Source: Azolla caroliniana
Lineage: Eukaryota > Polypodiophyta
NCBI GenBank assembly: GCA_043228905.1
Contig: JBHGNT010000011.1
Location: 2,976,001 to 3,040,000 of the forward strand
DNA: 64,000 nucleotides
Direction: 5' to 3'
The notes beneath the pieces were generated by a model that was not told where the DNA came from, made no database searches, and was given only the letters and a program-made list of their open reading frames with translations. Below, piece by piece: positions 18,920 through 27,040 of the stretch. Each line of letters opens with the position of its first letter. Within the stretch, counting starts at the first letter, position 1. Made by a program: the position numbers and the translations under genes.

Positions 18920-19599
18920 TGTGGCGTTATTACACGCGTGCGTGGAGAACAAGGCGGGACCACTGGGGTCTTGGACTGAGGAATAGGTGAGAAAAGGGAG
19001 AGAGAGAGACACGCTCACACACGGATAGACAAAGAAGCGCGCGGGAGCGCAACCCAACAACACAAGAGACACAAGTTGGGCAGGAGATAGAGTATAAGAA
19101 CGCGTATATAAATATATGTATGCAGATGACTCAAACGGTTACAGCCGATTAGGTCGGTGAGACGGGTGCCGACGCCTGGTCACCCACGCACACAGGGGAG
19201 CAAGATGGAGATTCTGTCGGAAGCACACGGGCGTTCCACGGAGCAGAATCAGCCTCTCGAGAACCTACGCAAAGAAAGCTATGGAGAACGACAGAGGAGA
19301 AGAGCTCGGTCCCAGTCCGACAGCACTTCGTCCCCTCTCCCCCTAGCGCCCCCCTCTCCCCCCGTCTCCCTCTCTTTTATAGCTCAAGGAGGGAGACCGT
19401 TTTCACCCGTTTACATCACATTAATTCTCTGTCCTTTTGGACAGAGATACTCCTCGATTCTCCCTATAGAATATTGCTACCTAGGATTTGACTTTTGTGC
19501 CTACCTATCTAGTATACAACAAGGGGCGTGCCCACGTGTAAGGGCCGGTTCACACACGCTATACACGGATTGCGCTTGGGGACGGTTTTCTTCACGACA
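18920..19599 (-). mobile_element. 5' LTR of element I
   Basis: 680 bp, same length as the 3' LTR and nearly identical over long stretches, starting TGTGGCG (one terminal change) and ending CACGACA. TATA box CTATAAAAG on the minus strand at about 19374-19382. Confidence 0.9.
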
Positions 19600-19800
19600 A
19601 CGCGCACCTTGCTACTGGGTAATTCTGCAGCGAAACGGTCCCACGAAGCTTTTGAAACCTGATCTACGGATTTTTGTCCAAAACTCTTTAGTTTAAGCAA
19701 ATCATCCCGACTATAGTTAAGTAAATCATTTAGTGTATGTATCTCATCCCGTTTAAGACAATTAAAAGCCCTAGTAGGCAGTGAATCAGGTTGAAAGTCA
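19600..19800 (-). pseudogene. rpoA: rpoA C-terminal domain fragment
   Basis: Minus-strand codons F-D-F-Q-P-D-S-L-P-T-R-A-F-N-C-L-K-R-D-E-I then H-T-L-N-D-L-L-N-Y-S, D-L-L-K-L-K-S-F-G-Q-K-S-V and W-D-R-F-A-A-E-L-P-S-S-K-V-R. This is the RNA polymerase alpha C-terminal domain with its helix-hairpin-helix (F-G-Q-K-S), which in bacteria contacts upstream DNA and activators. The last codons and stop are at 12532-12522 on the other side of element I. The sequence looks more bacterial-like than the alpha tails usual in angiosperm plastids. Confidence 0.7.
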
Positions 19801-19894
19801 AAGGCGCCAGCTCAACTGGCGGAATGCCTTCAAAACCAATTTACTCGAGTGGGACAGAGGGGAGTGGAATTTCGTGTGTAGGGATAAAATCCGG

Positions 19895-20145
19895 AGATAG
19901 GCATTTCAAGACGAAAGCAGGTTGGTTGTGAGTAGCTGACTATATGCGCCCCTCGCACACTGTCGTAGCATAAACTGCGGGACGGGATTCATCAAATAAA
20001 TAGGGGCGGCAGCCCAGCCCGGCCCGGCCGGATGAAGTCGGCCAAAAGGCAGGCACAAGCCAAAGAATAACGATATCGGCCTTCATGCTTGCTTTCTTGC
20101 TTGCTTCATGTGGATTTCTAGGCCTTCATGCGGTGATATACAACA
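19895..20145. repeat. right copy of dispersed organellar repeat
   Basis: GGCATTTCAAGACGAAAGC to about 20095 is an inverted copy of 8530-8710. The final 46 bp (about 20099-20144) is a direct copy of about 8468-8513. It ends exactly where psbA homology begins. Confidence 0.75.
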
Positions 20146-20296
20146 GCAACCTCTGTATTCATCATTGCTTTCATCGCAGCTCCTCCTGTAGATATTGATG
20201 GTATTCACAAACCCGTCTCTGGTTCCTTGCGTTACGGAAACAACATCATCTTTGGTGCTATCATTCTGACTTTTGCAGCTATCGGGTTACACTTCT
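20146..20296 (+). pseudogene. psbA: plastid psbA fragment (photosystem II D1)
   Basis: Codons [20 protein letters not shown], then P-V-S-G-S-L, Y-G-N-N-I-I and A-I-G-L-H-F: the N-terminal third of the D1 reaction-centre protein without its start. Several substitutions (S to F, P to L, S to F) are single C-to-T changes, the pattern of a methylated, unselected nuclear copy. Downstream the sequence becomes scrambled. Confidence 0.85.
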
Positions 20297-20404
20297 GCAG
20301 CTATTGGTGCTATCATATATAAGGTAGAGCAAAAGATATTATCTTTGTTTCTATGTGTGGAGCATAGAGAGTTCAAGGTAACTTGAACTAAGAGTAGAGG
20401 TGGG
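20297..20404. other. unassigned sequence after psbA
   Basis: Partly a rearranged echo of psbA sequence (GCAGCTATTGGTGCTATCAT), then unknown. No gene. Confidence 0.4.
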
Positions 20405-20815
20405 CTAGCTACTCGTAAAGGGTTTTAGCCAACCAAAACCGGACCGGCGATGGAGCCGGTGATTCGACGCCAGTGAGACACCGGCAATCCGACGGCAATC
20501 CGGCGACGGCACCGATATCCGACGGCAACCGACGTCGGTGAGACGACGGCAATCTGGCGTCGGTGAGACGATGACATCCGGCAGCGGCACTGATATCCGA
20601 CGGCAACCGGCGTCGGTGAGACGACGGCATCCGGCGAGGCACCGGTAACCGACAGCATCCGACGTCGGTGAGACGACGACATCCGGCAGCGGCACCGATA
20701 TCTGATGGCAACCGGCGTTGGTGAGACGACAGCATCCGGCGAGGCACCAGTAACCGACAGCATCCGGTGAGGCACCGGTAACCGACAGCATCCGATGAAC
20801 CGGCGTCCGGTGACT
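20405..20815. repeat. GC-rich complex tandem repeat
   Basis: Irregular array built from CCGACGTCGGTGAGACGACGG, CATCCGGCGAGGCACCGGTA and GGCAGCGGCACCGATATC modules (about 20-65 bp super-units). It can be read open on the minus strand, but the period structure shifts and no protein family is visible; best treated as satellite-like DNA. Confidence 0.8.
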
Positions 20816-20854
20816 AGATAAATAAATATATAAATATATATACATATGCAAGGA

Positions 20855-20925
20855 GGGCAAGTAAGGATTCGAACCTTGCACCTCCAGTTAGGAGTCAATT
20901 GGCTTACCATTAAGCCATGCCATTT
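20855..20925 (-). promoter_or_regulatory. tRNA-like segment with A and B boxes
   Basis: On the minus strand TGGCTTAATGGTAAGCC fits a D arm / A box and CAAGGTTCGAATCCTTA contains the exact B-box core GGTTCGAATCC. The anticodon stem is poor, so it is not a standard tRNA. A TATA box in the opposite direction follows at about 21092, the same plan as in the LTRs at 3475 and 4720. Confidence 0.5.
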
Positions 20926-20929
20926 AGTT

Positions 20930-21389
20930 GAATTTATATTTCTATCATTGTACTTTTACATATAAATTCTCATACATGAGAGCTAAAATGAGTGACATGG
21001 TTATCATGCACCACATGTAATACATAAGCGCCAAATGGCAAACATGCATTTTATGCATGTCTTGTACCCTCACATGCATCATATGCATGAGAGCATCTAT
21101 AAAAGAAGGAGGGGGGAGGAGAAAAAACACGTTTTTTTTGGGGTTATGAAATTAAGAAGAAGAGATTCGTTATCAAATTGATCGTGTAACATGTTTCTTA
21201 AATCTAAAGATAAAAGTTCAATCAATCTCTCTCAATCGTTGAATCTCAACTTCTCTCTTTCCCAATCTATCTTAAGTACTTTCTCGCTAAAGCTTGCGCG
21301 AAAAGCTCGTACCGACTTTGAATCCTTCCAGTCCAGAACCTTGGCGGTTCCGCCTCACGATCCGCGCGTAGTGACGGATCTTCACGACA
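20930..21389 (+). other. LTR-like non-coding sequence
   Basis: No gene. It has two perfect palindromes (ACATGCAT-TTT-ATGCATGT at about 21043 and CATGCAT-CAT-ATGCATG at about 21073), a TATA box (ATCTATAAAAG, about 21090-21100), a purine-rich stretch and pyrimidine-rich R/U5-like sequence. It ends in TTCACGACA at 21381-21389, the LTR terminus of this gypsy family, next to element II pol. Confidence 0.4.
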
Positions 21390-22700
21390 CCGTAGAGTGG
21401 TTCCGCGACATGTGCATAGTGCGGAACCCAGATGTGATAGAACGCACTCGCGGCCAAGAACCTTCGGACCTTTGTAACTGATCTGCATTCGTCCTTCATC
21501 ACGGAGATAGCCTCCACCTTTGTCGGAGATGGTTTCTAGCCGTAAGGCCCGCACAAGTGCCCGACTACCAGGATCTCCAACTGCCCGAAAGCTGACTTCT
21601 CTCTGGAGAAGGTGAGCCGCGCGTTCTCAAGCCTTTGTAGCACCTTCTCGCAGTCTTTGATGTGGTTCGCAACAAACCTCCGGCAACCATCCGGTGGAAC
21701 CGACTCATCCTTCTCTTCCACCGGACATCCCTTTATTGGTATGTCGTCCAAAAACGGCATGGTGATGTTTGGGATGCAGTCCCTTAGCACTTTGTTCATA
21801 GCATTCACCATATGAGCCACCGAGTTGGTCCCTCCTTGCAGCATGGTACACATCCGCACTAGGCCGAGAGGAGTTCGCATCGTCATAATATCCCTGCTCT
21901 CCACGGCTAGTTGGAACTAGTCGTACCCCGAGTATAGATCCCCGACCGAATAGATCGACCTTCCGGCGAATGCCTCTGCAAACTCGTCAATGGTCAGCAT
22001 GATACTTGCATTTTGAATGGTCACTTTATTAACCGGTTGCAGGTCCTAAATGAAGCACAACATGTCGTTCTTCTTTGGCACCATAAACTACCGGTTCGAA
22101 TATGGGGCACTCGATGGCTCGAGGATGCCCATTTCTACCTTCTGTTTTAGCAGCTTCACCAACTCCGGGATGTGAGCTCTAAGTACCGGAATTGGCTTGA
22201 GATTCCACGGCACATGCGGTACCGTGAAGATCACCATTGGTTCCACGATCGTCGAGTCCACGCACCCGATCTCCCCCGACGCAAACGCGAAGGCCTTCCC
22301 GTGCCTTCCGAGCATTCCCCGAAACCTCTCCTCCTCCACTAGCAGTAGGAAGCCACCCCCACCGACCTTGAGCTCCCGTAGCATTATTTCGGTGAACCGG
22401 TGTCCTATGCTGGCCGGATTCCGCAAACTTGGGTCCCATGCGACCCCCTTTATTCGTTCCTCACTGCCCTCCGGCAAGGGTGCCACGACTGGCCTCACCT
22501 TCCAGTCCACATTCTTATACCTTGTATCCACGCAGGCCGTTCGATCTGACCTGACCCTTTCCCCGAAGTCAGCAATGACTTCGTACATTCCCACCAAGTT
22601 AACCGGAATCATCCGCTCTTCACTGAGGCCTTCTTCGATCACCTTCCCGATTTCCCCGAGGGTGTCATCGAAAGAGACCGCTTCCACGGTGCCACTAATT
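21390..22700 (-). pseudogene. element II reverse transcriptase region
   Basis: Minus-strand pol with the family's pre-RT region (S-F-D-D-T-L-G-E-I-G-K-V at about 22670), then N-L-K-P-I-P-V, S-S-A-P-Y-S-N-R, decayed Q-D-L-Q..., and the clean stretch 21904-21536: M-R-T-P-L-G-L-V-R-M-C, Q-G-G-T-N-S-V-A-H-M, M-P-F-L-D-D-I-P-I-K-G (catalytic F-L-D-D). It ends near R-F-L-A-A-S-A-F-Y-H-I-W and P-L-Y-G at about 21390. RNase H and integrase core are missing. Several stops and frameshifts. Confidence 0.85.
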
Positions 22701-22887
22701 TCCTCATTTGGGACGAGGACTCTGCATGTCCTGAGTAGTTCCTCTACCCGCTTCTTCTCCCGGCCGTTGATGCTGGCTATAGTACAACCTCCGTTATCAG
22801 AGAACCAAAATTTCCTACCTATGGTACAGGTGTGGGGATCTTCCGGGGTGTCTGGACTATCACGGCCCTACACCTTGATAGCCCACT

Positions 22888-23758
22888 CTAAAAATCCCCT
22901 CGTTCGCCACTGCTGAGGGTTTCATGGTTCCGCTCATGGTTCGGTCGTACGGTCAGGAATTGGATGGAGTGCCGTCCATCTTGGCTCTTTACGCATGTGT
23001 ATGCCGAACCGTTATCCAACACCCTTGTCTCCATACGCGCTGCCATAATGTATGGCTCGCCGAGTATCACTAGGTGCGAGGACGTCTCCTACACAAAAAA
23101 GTGTCGATCGATCTCGACGTCGCCGATCTTGACATGTACATTCGGGCACGCCCTGTGCAGCTCCTCCGTAGCGCGGGTCGCCGCGTGTATTTTCCAGCCG
23201 TGCTTGGTGTTGATCGACCACCTCCCCTTTCTATAGAAGTCCATGACATCAGGTTGACCTCCGAGCCGTGGTCTATCAATGCCACCATAGGCTCCTAGAC
23301 ATCCCCGATCCGAACAGGGGTCTCTGTAGTGGCCCTGGCCCAGTGCGACCTCGAATAGTGGCTTTCCGCCAACTCGTCTTCCAGGGCCTTGAATTCCAGG
23401 TGCATGGTTCGCACCTCCATTGGTTTCTCTGGTTCCGGCTCCGTCGAGAGCCGTTTCCACTTCACCAAGTCCACGATCGAATCGTGGAACTCCTTGGCGA
23501 TCCCGAGAACCTCCCTCAGCGACAACTCCACCTTGCTGTCGAGGATCCGTTCTTCAAGGACCTTTCGTAAGTCTGTTGACCTCTCGATCTCCGTGCTCAG
23601 CCAGTAACCGGCCCGCTTCGTTTTGTCGGGTACGCCGAGGTTACCATCATCGTTTTGCTTCTGCTTGAACCGGGTCTTGTACTGTTGTGAGGGCCTGGCA
23701 CCTCCGGCCTTTCCCGCGCGCTTGTCTTCTACCAGAACATCGTAGTTCTAGCACGCGG
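22888..23758 (-). pseudogene. element II protease and gag C-terminal part
   Basis: Minus-strand. Protease with V-A-L-I-D-H-G-S-E-V-N-L-M and V-K-I-G-D-V-E-I-D-R-H-F-F-V; upstream, the gag tail V-L-G-I-A-K-E-F-H-D-S-I-V-D-L-V. The frame is broken by stops and shifts. At 23758 gag is cut by element N; it resumes at 28418. Confidence 0.85.
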
Positions 23759-25079
23759 TGTCGCGAAAATACGACGAGGATACGTGAACGTTGAGGCAAG
23801 ACCCCGGGGCCTTTGTCTAGACGATATCAAATTCGTGTATTTATATACTAAGAATTAACCGAAATGAGAAAGATTAACAAATTTCATTAATAAAAGGGAA
23901 AGAAAGATTACAATCAATCCCAAGATTGGGATTACAAAAGTTTATCTTATGGAGATGATTAGAATAATAGATTAGAGGAAATAAGAGATTATGATTCTTG
24001 AGTGATATGGCTTTGACAAGGAATTTTGGATTTTGAGAGATTGCTTCCGTATGGAAATTATGGTTTACTTGAGAGATCGCTTCCGTAGGGAAGATTAGGG
24101 TTATTGGCTTCGATAAGATAAGAGAGCTCCCCAAAGAAAAGGAAAAAAAATAATTTAGATATTATGGAGAGTATGGCAGTATAGGAAAAAAAATGGAATT
24201 ATATATGGAGTTCCTCGTTGATCATATGCCTCCACTTTTAGTTGCATAGCTTTTCTTTTCGTTGAATCTATTTTTAGTTGCATGGCTTTTTCTTTAGTTG
24301 CATGCGACCATCCACTTGACCTTTACTTTAGTTTGTTGCATGATCCAATCTTTCGTCTGTCCGCGTCCAACCTTGTCCTGTAGCCGGTTCCATTTTGCTT
24401 GCCGGTCATTTCCAGTTCCGATTTTGCTTGCCAGCCGGTTCCGGTTCCGGTTTTGCTTGCCAGACGGTTCCGGTTTTGCTTACCGGCCGGTTCCGGTTTT
24501 GCTTACCGGCCGGTTTCCGGTTTTGCTTGCCGGCCGGTTCCGGTTCTGGTTTTGCTTGCTGGCCGGTTCCAATTTTGCTTACCAGCCGGTTTCCGGTTTT
24601 GCTTGCCAGCCGGTTTCCGGCTTGCATACCCATTCCGGTTCCGGTTTGCTTGCCAGCCGGTTCCGGTTTTGCATACCAGCCGGTTTCCGGATTGCATACC
24701 GGCCGGTTTCCGAATTTGCTTATCGGCCCCGTTTTGCGGATTTGCTTACCGGCCGGTTTCCGGTTTTAGGGAATTTGGCCACCATCATCCATCAAGACAA
24801 AGTGGCCAAAGTGCTCTTAGCACAAATGAAAAATGAGGGAGCTCAAGGTGTTTATATAGCCAAGGCCTCAACTTTCCTATCTGTGTGGGATAGTTCTAAT
24901 TTCCCTATCTTCTCAAACTTTATTTTCTCATAACTTGATATGTATTTCTCCATTTTGTATATAGTAAAAAACGTTTTGAAGCTCTTGAGTATATCCATCT
25001 TTCTATAATACTCTACTAATCTAATGTATAATAATTATTTCATTATTTTTTTACATAGTGTGTGAAGATTCACACGACA
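23759..25079 (-). mobile_element. LTR A (3' LTR) of element N
   Basis: 1321 bp, TGTCGCG...CACGACA. The polypurine tract GTTTGGTGGGGGTGAA (minus strand) abuts at 25080. It contains a CCGGTT-rich minisatellite. Confidence 0.85.
24375..24775. repeat. CCGGTT minisatellite in LTR A
   Basis: About 16 degenerate units of roughly 24-25 bp built on GCCGGCCGGTTCCGGTTTTGC. All three forward frames stay open across it because the unit lacks stop codons; this is not evidence for coding. Confidence 0.9.
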
Positions 25080-25189
25080 TTCACCCCCACCAAACCTACA
25101 CATCCACCGGTATGTGTCAATTGTGTTATTGAGTTGTATCCTCCTAGTTGAAATCTTTAATCCTTGTCGTAATATTTTCTTTCCTTCAT

Positions 25190-26624
25190 AAGCTAACTAT
25201 CTATGATAGAGATTGACCTTGAACCAACTCGTTGGTTCCTTATCTTTCTTCTTCCAATGCCACCATGACCATTCTTTCCACCATAACCATGGAGACCATC
25301 CAAACCACCAAATCCTTTGTCTGAGCTTTGCATTGCCATATTTGGTTTTCATGTCCTCTTTTGCCTTCCTGAAGCATAACCCTTCATGCATCATGCAAGT
25401 GCTACCTTTATTTCAACCATCGCCATGGTTAACACAATTTAGTCTTCCTTCTTTCATCAATCTAGGTTTGTCTTCATTAGACCTCACTTGAACATTGACT
25501 TTGACTACTCCTTGTAGCCCATGCTTCAAGTCCACGCTCACTTTCAAAATCTGGGATGACCACATTTCATGTTTCCCACATCCACCTTTTTCATGGTATG
25601 CTCTCGTGTGACAGTTGACCATTGTTTGTTTGATCTTTACACTAGAATCCCCTTTTGAGTCAGAGCATGGGATCATATCTCGCGGAATACCCTTAGACTT
25701 CACTTGGCTCGCTTGGCCATTGTCATGCACCATTGTGCTTTGTTTGACCTCTTCATCGTATATATCAACATTGACCTTCACTTCCTCATTACCACCTTCC
25801 ATCTCTTGGGTCTTTATTTGGTTCGGGTATGTCTCTTCGGTGATGGCCCTTTCTCCACTGACCGATATGTTCCCGTCTACCATTGCCCAAATATCTTGAA
25901 ATAGTGGGGAAGAAGTCTCGGCACACTTGCCATCCTCCTTCATTGTGTTGTCCATAGCCACCTCCATCTCTAATTCGTTATTTGTGGCCATCTCTTCAAA
26001 TTCATCGGCCTCGTACCCATTGACCTTCTCAATCGAGCAATCCTCGATTATTCTTCCCTCTTCTTTGCATGTGTTAGTTTTGGCCTTCACTTCTTCGCTC
26101 ATCATTTGCTTCAGTTTTTGCTCCTTTTGAAGCTTCTCTTCAGCCTCAACTTGCGCCTTTAAGTTCTCGAATGCCTCTTCCATCAAGACTTCTATGTCGA
26201 GTATTATTGAACCTTCCCTCTTCGAGTTTTCTTCTTTAGGTGGTAGTTTGTAGTTGCTTCCCGTCCTCTTTTCACCATCCCTAGTACGTTGTGTTGTCAC
26301 CGATGAGAATCTTGCCTTCCTCTCATCGTGAAGTCGACATACTCTTTCCACTTTCGTCCAATCTTCTGTGAGGCCATTTGCACCATCGTCATCTTCAAGT
26401 CAGATTCCAATGGCATTCCTTTCCTTCCGGTCTATCGATTTCACAAACATTAGCACTTTTTCCACCCCCACCAATATTTGATCCCGCTCCGAGAGTTGTG
26501 CAAAGCGACACTCGAACTCAACGAAAGCATGCATGGCACTTTGGTGGGTCTTTAATGATGATACCCATTGATCGAACTTGTATAGTTTGCATCTCTTCGG
26601 CTCTTTGTATCTATATGCCTCCAT
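25190..26624 (-). pseudogene. element N hybrid gag-like frame
   Basis: One minus-strand frame from an ATG at 26624 to about 25197 with stops near 26400 and at 25413. The start matches the middle of the family gag (F-E-C-R-F-A-Q-L-S-E-R, V-L-M-F-V-K-S-I-D-R-K-E-R). Homology stops at V-E-R-V-C-R-L. The following 300 residues are acidic and Lys-rich (E-E-A-F-E-N-L-K-A-Q-V-E-A-E-E-K-L), probably partly coiled coil, with no zinc knuckle. The last 60 residues are strikingly Trp-rich and basic (W-W-F-G-W-S-P-W-L-W-W-K-E-W). I do not recognise this tail; it replaces the whole of pol. Confidence 0.6.
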
Positions 26625-26639
26625 GAGATATCCTCCTAC

Positions 26640-26669
26640 CGCCTCGTTTCACGTCGGGTTCACCAAAGA
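26640..26669 (-). promoter_or_regulatory. primer-binding site of element N
   Basis: Minus strand TTTGGTGAACCCGACGTGAAAC directly inside LTR B; 18 nt fit tRNA-Trp. A second, near-identical site (one change) lies at 27016-27040 inside LTR C. Confidence 0.75.
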
Positions 26670-27012
26670 TGTCGCGAAAATACGACGAGGATACGTGAAC
26701 ATTGAGGCAAGACCCCGGGGCCTTTGTCTAGAGGATATCAAATTCGTGTATTTATATACTAAGAATTACCCGAAATGAGAAAGATTAACAAATTTCATTA
26801 ATAAAAGGGAAAGAAAGATTACAATCAATCCCAAGATTGGGATTACAAAAGTTTATCTTATGGAGATGATTAGAGTAATAGATTAGAGGAAATAAGAGAT
26901 TATGATTCTTGAGTGATATGGCTTTGACAAGGAATTTTGGATTTTGAGAGATTGCTTCCGTATGGAAATTATGGTTTACTTGAGAGATCGCTTCCGTAGG
27001 GAAGATTAGGGT
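26670..27012 (-). mobile_element. partial LTR B of element N (343 bp)
   Basis: Matches the first 340 bp of LTR A in plus coordinates, that is the 3' part of the LTR in the element's own direction. It ends abruptly after GATTAGGGT and is joined to a second primer-site leader. Confidence 0.85.
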
Positions 27013-27040
27013 GTTCGTTTCACATCGGGTTCACCAAAGA

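Larger units (their letters stand above)
12533..19599 (-). mobile_element. complete gypsy element I
   Basis: 7067 bp with two 680-bp LTRs. Inserted in the last codons of the rpoA copy; the flanks carry ACGT on the left and ACGC on the right, a 4-bp target duplication with one change. Order on the minus strand: 5' LTR, tRNA-Trp primer site, gag, protease, reverse transcriptase, RNase H, integrase, polypurine tract, 3' LTR. Only a few in-frame stops break the reading frames. Confidence 0.9.
8111..20330. other. organellar DNA block (mitochondrial- and plastid-like) inside element II
   Basis: Between the element II integrase tail and its pol lie two bacterial-like tRNA genes, rpoA pieces, petD intron and exon 2, and a psbA piece, with repeats shared between the two ends. 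Without the inserted element I this is roughly 5-6 kb. The mixture of native-type tRNAs with plastid genes fits mitochondrial DNA carrying plastid inserts, or a joined mixture of both organelles. Exact ends are not defined. Confidence 0.7.

Noticed and set aside
20405-20910. Cys/Arg-rich open frames across the GC-rich array on the minus strand
   Set aside because: Three frames are open at once with the same repeat; a satellite effect.
24298-24933. Long overlapping open frames over the CCGGTT array
   Set aside because: The repeat unit lacks stop codons in several frames; repeat-driven openness inside an LTR, not a gene.
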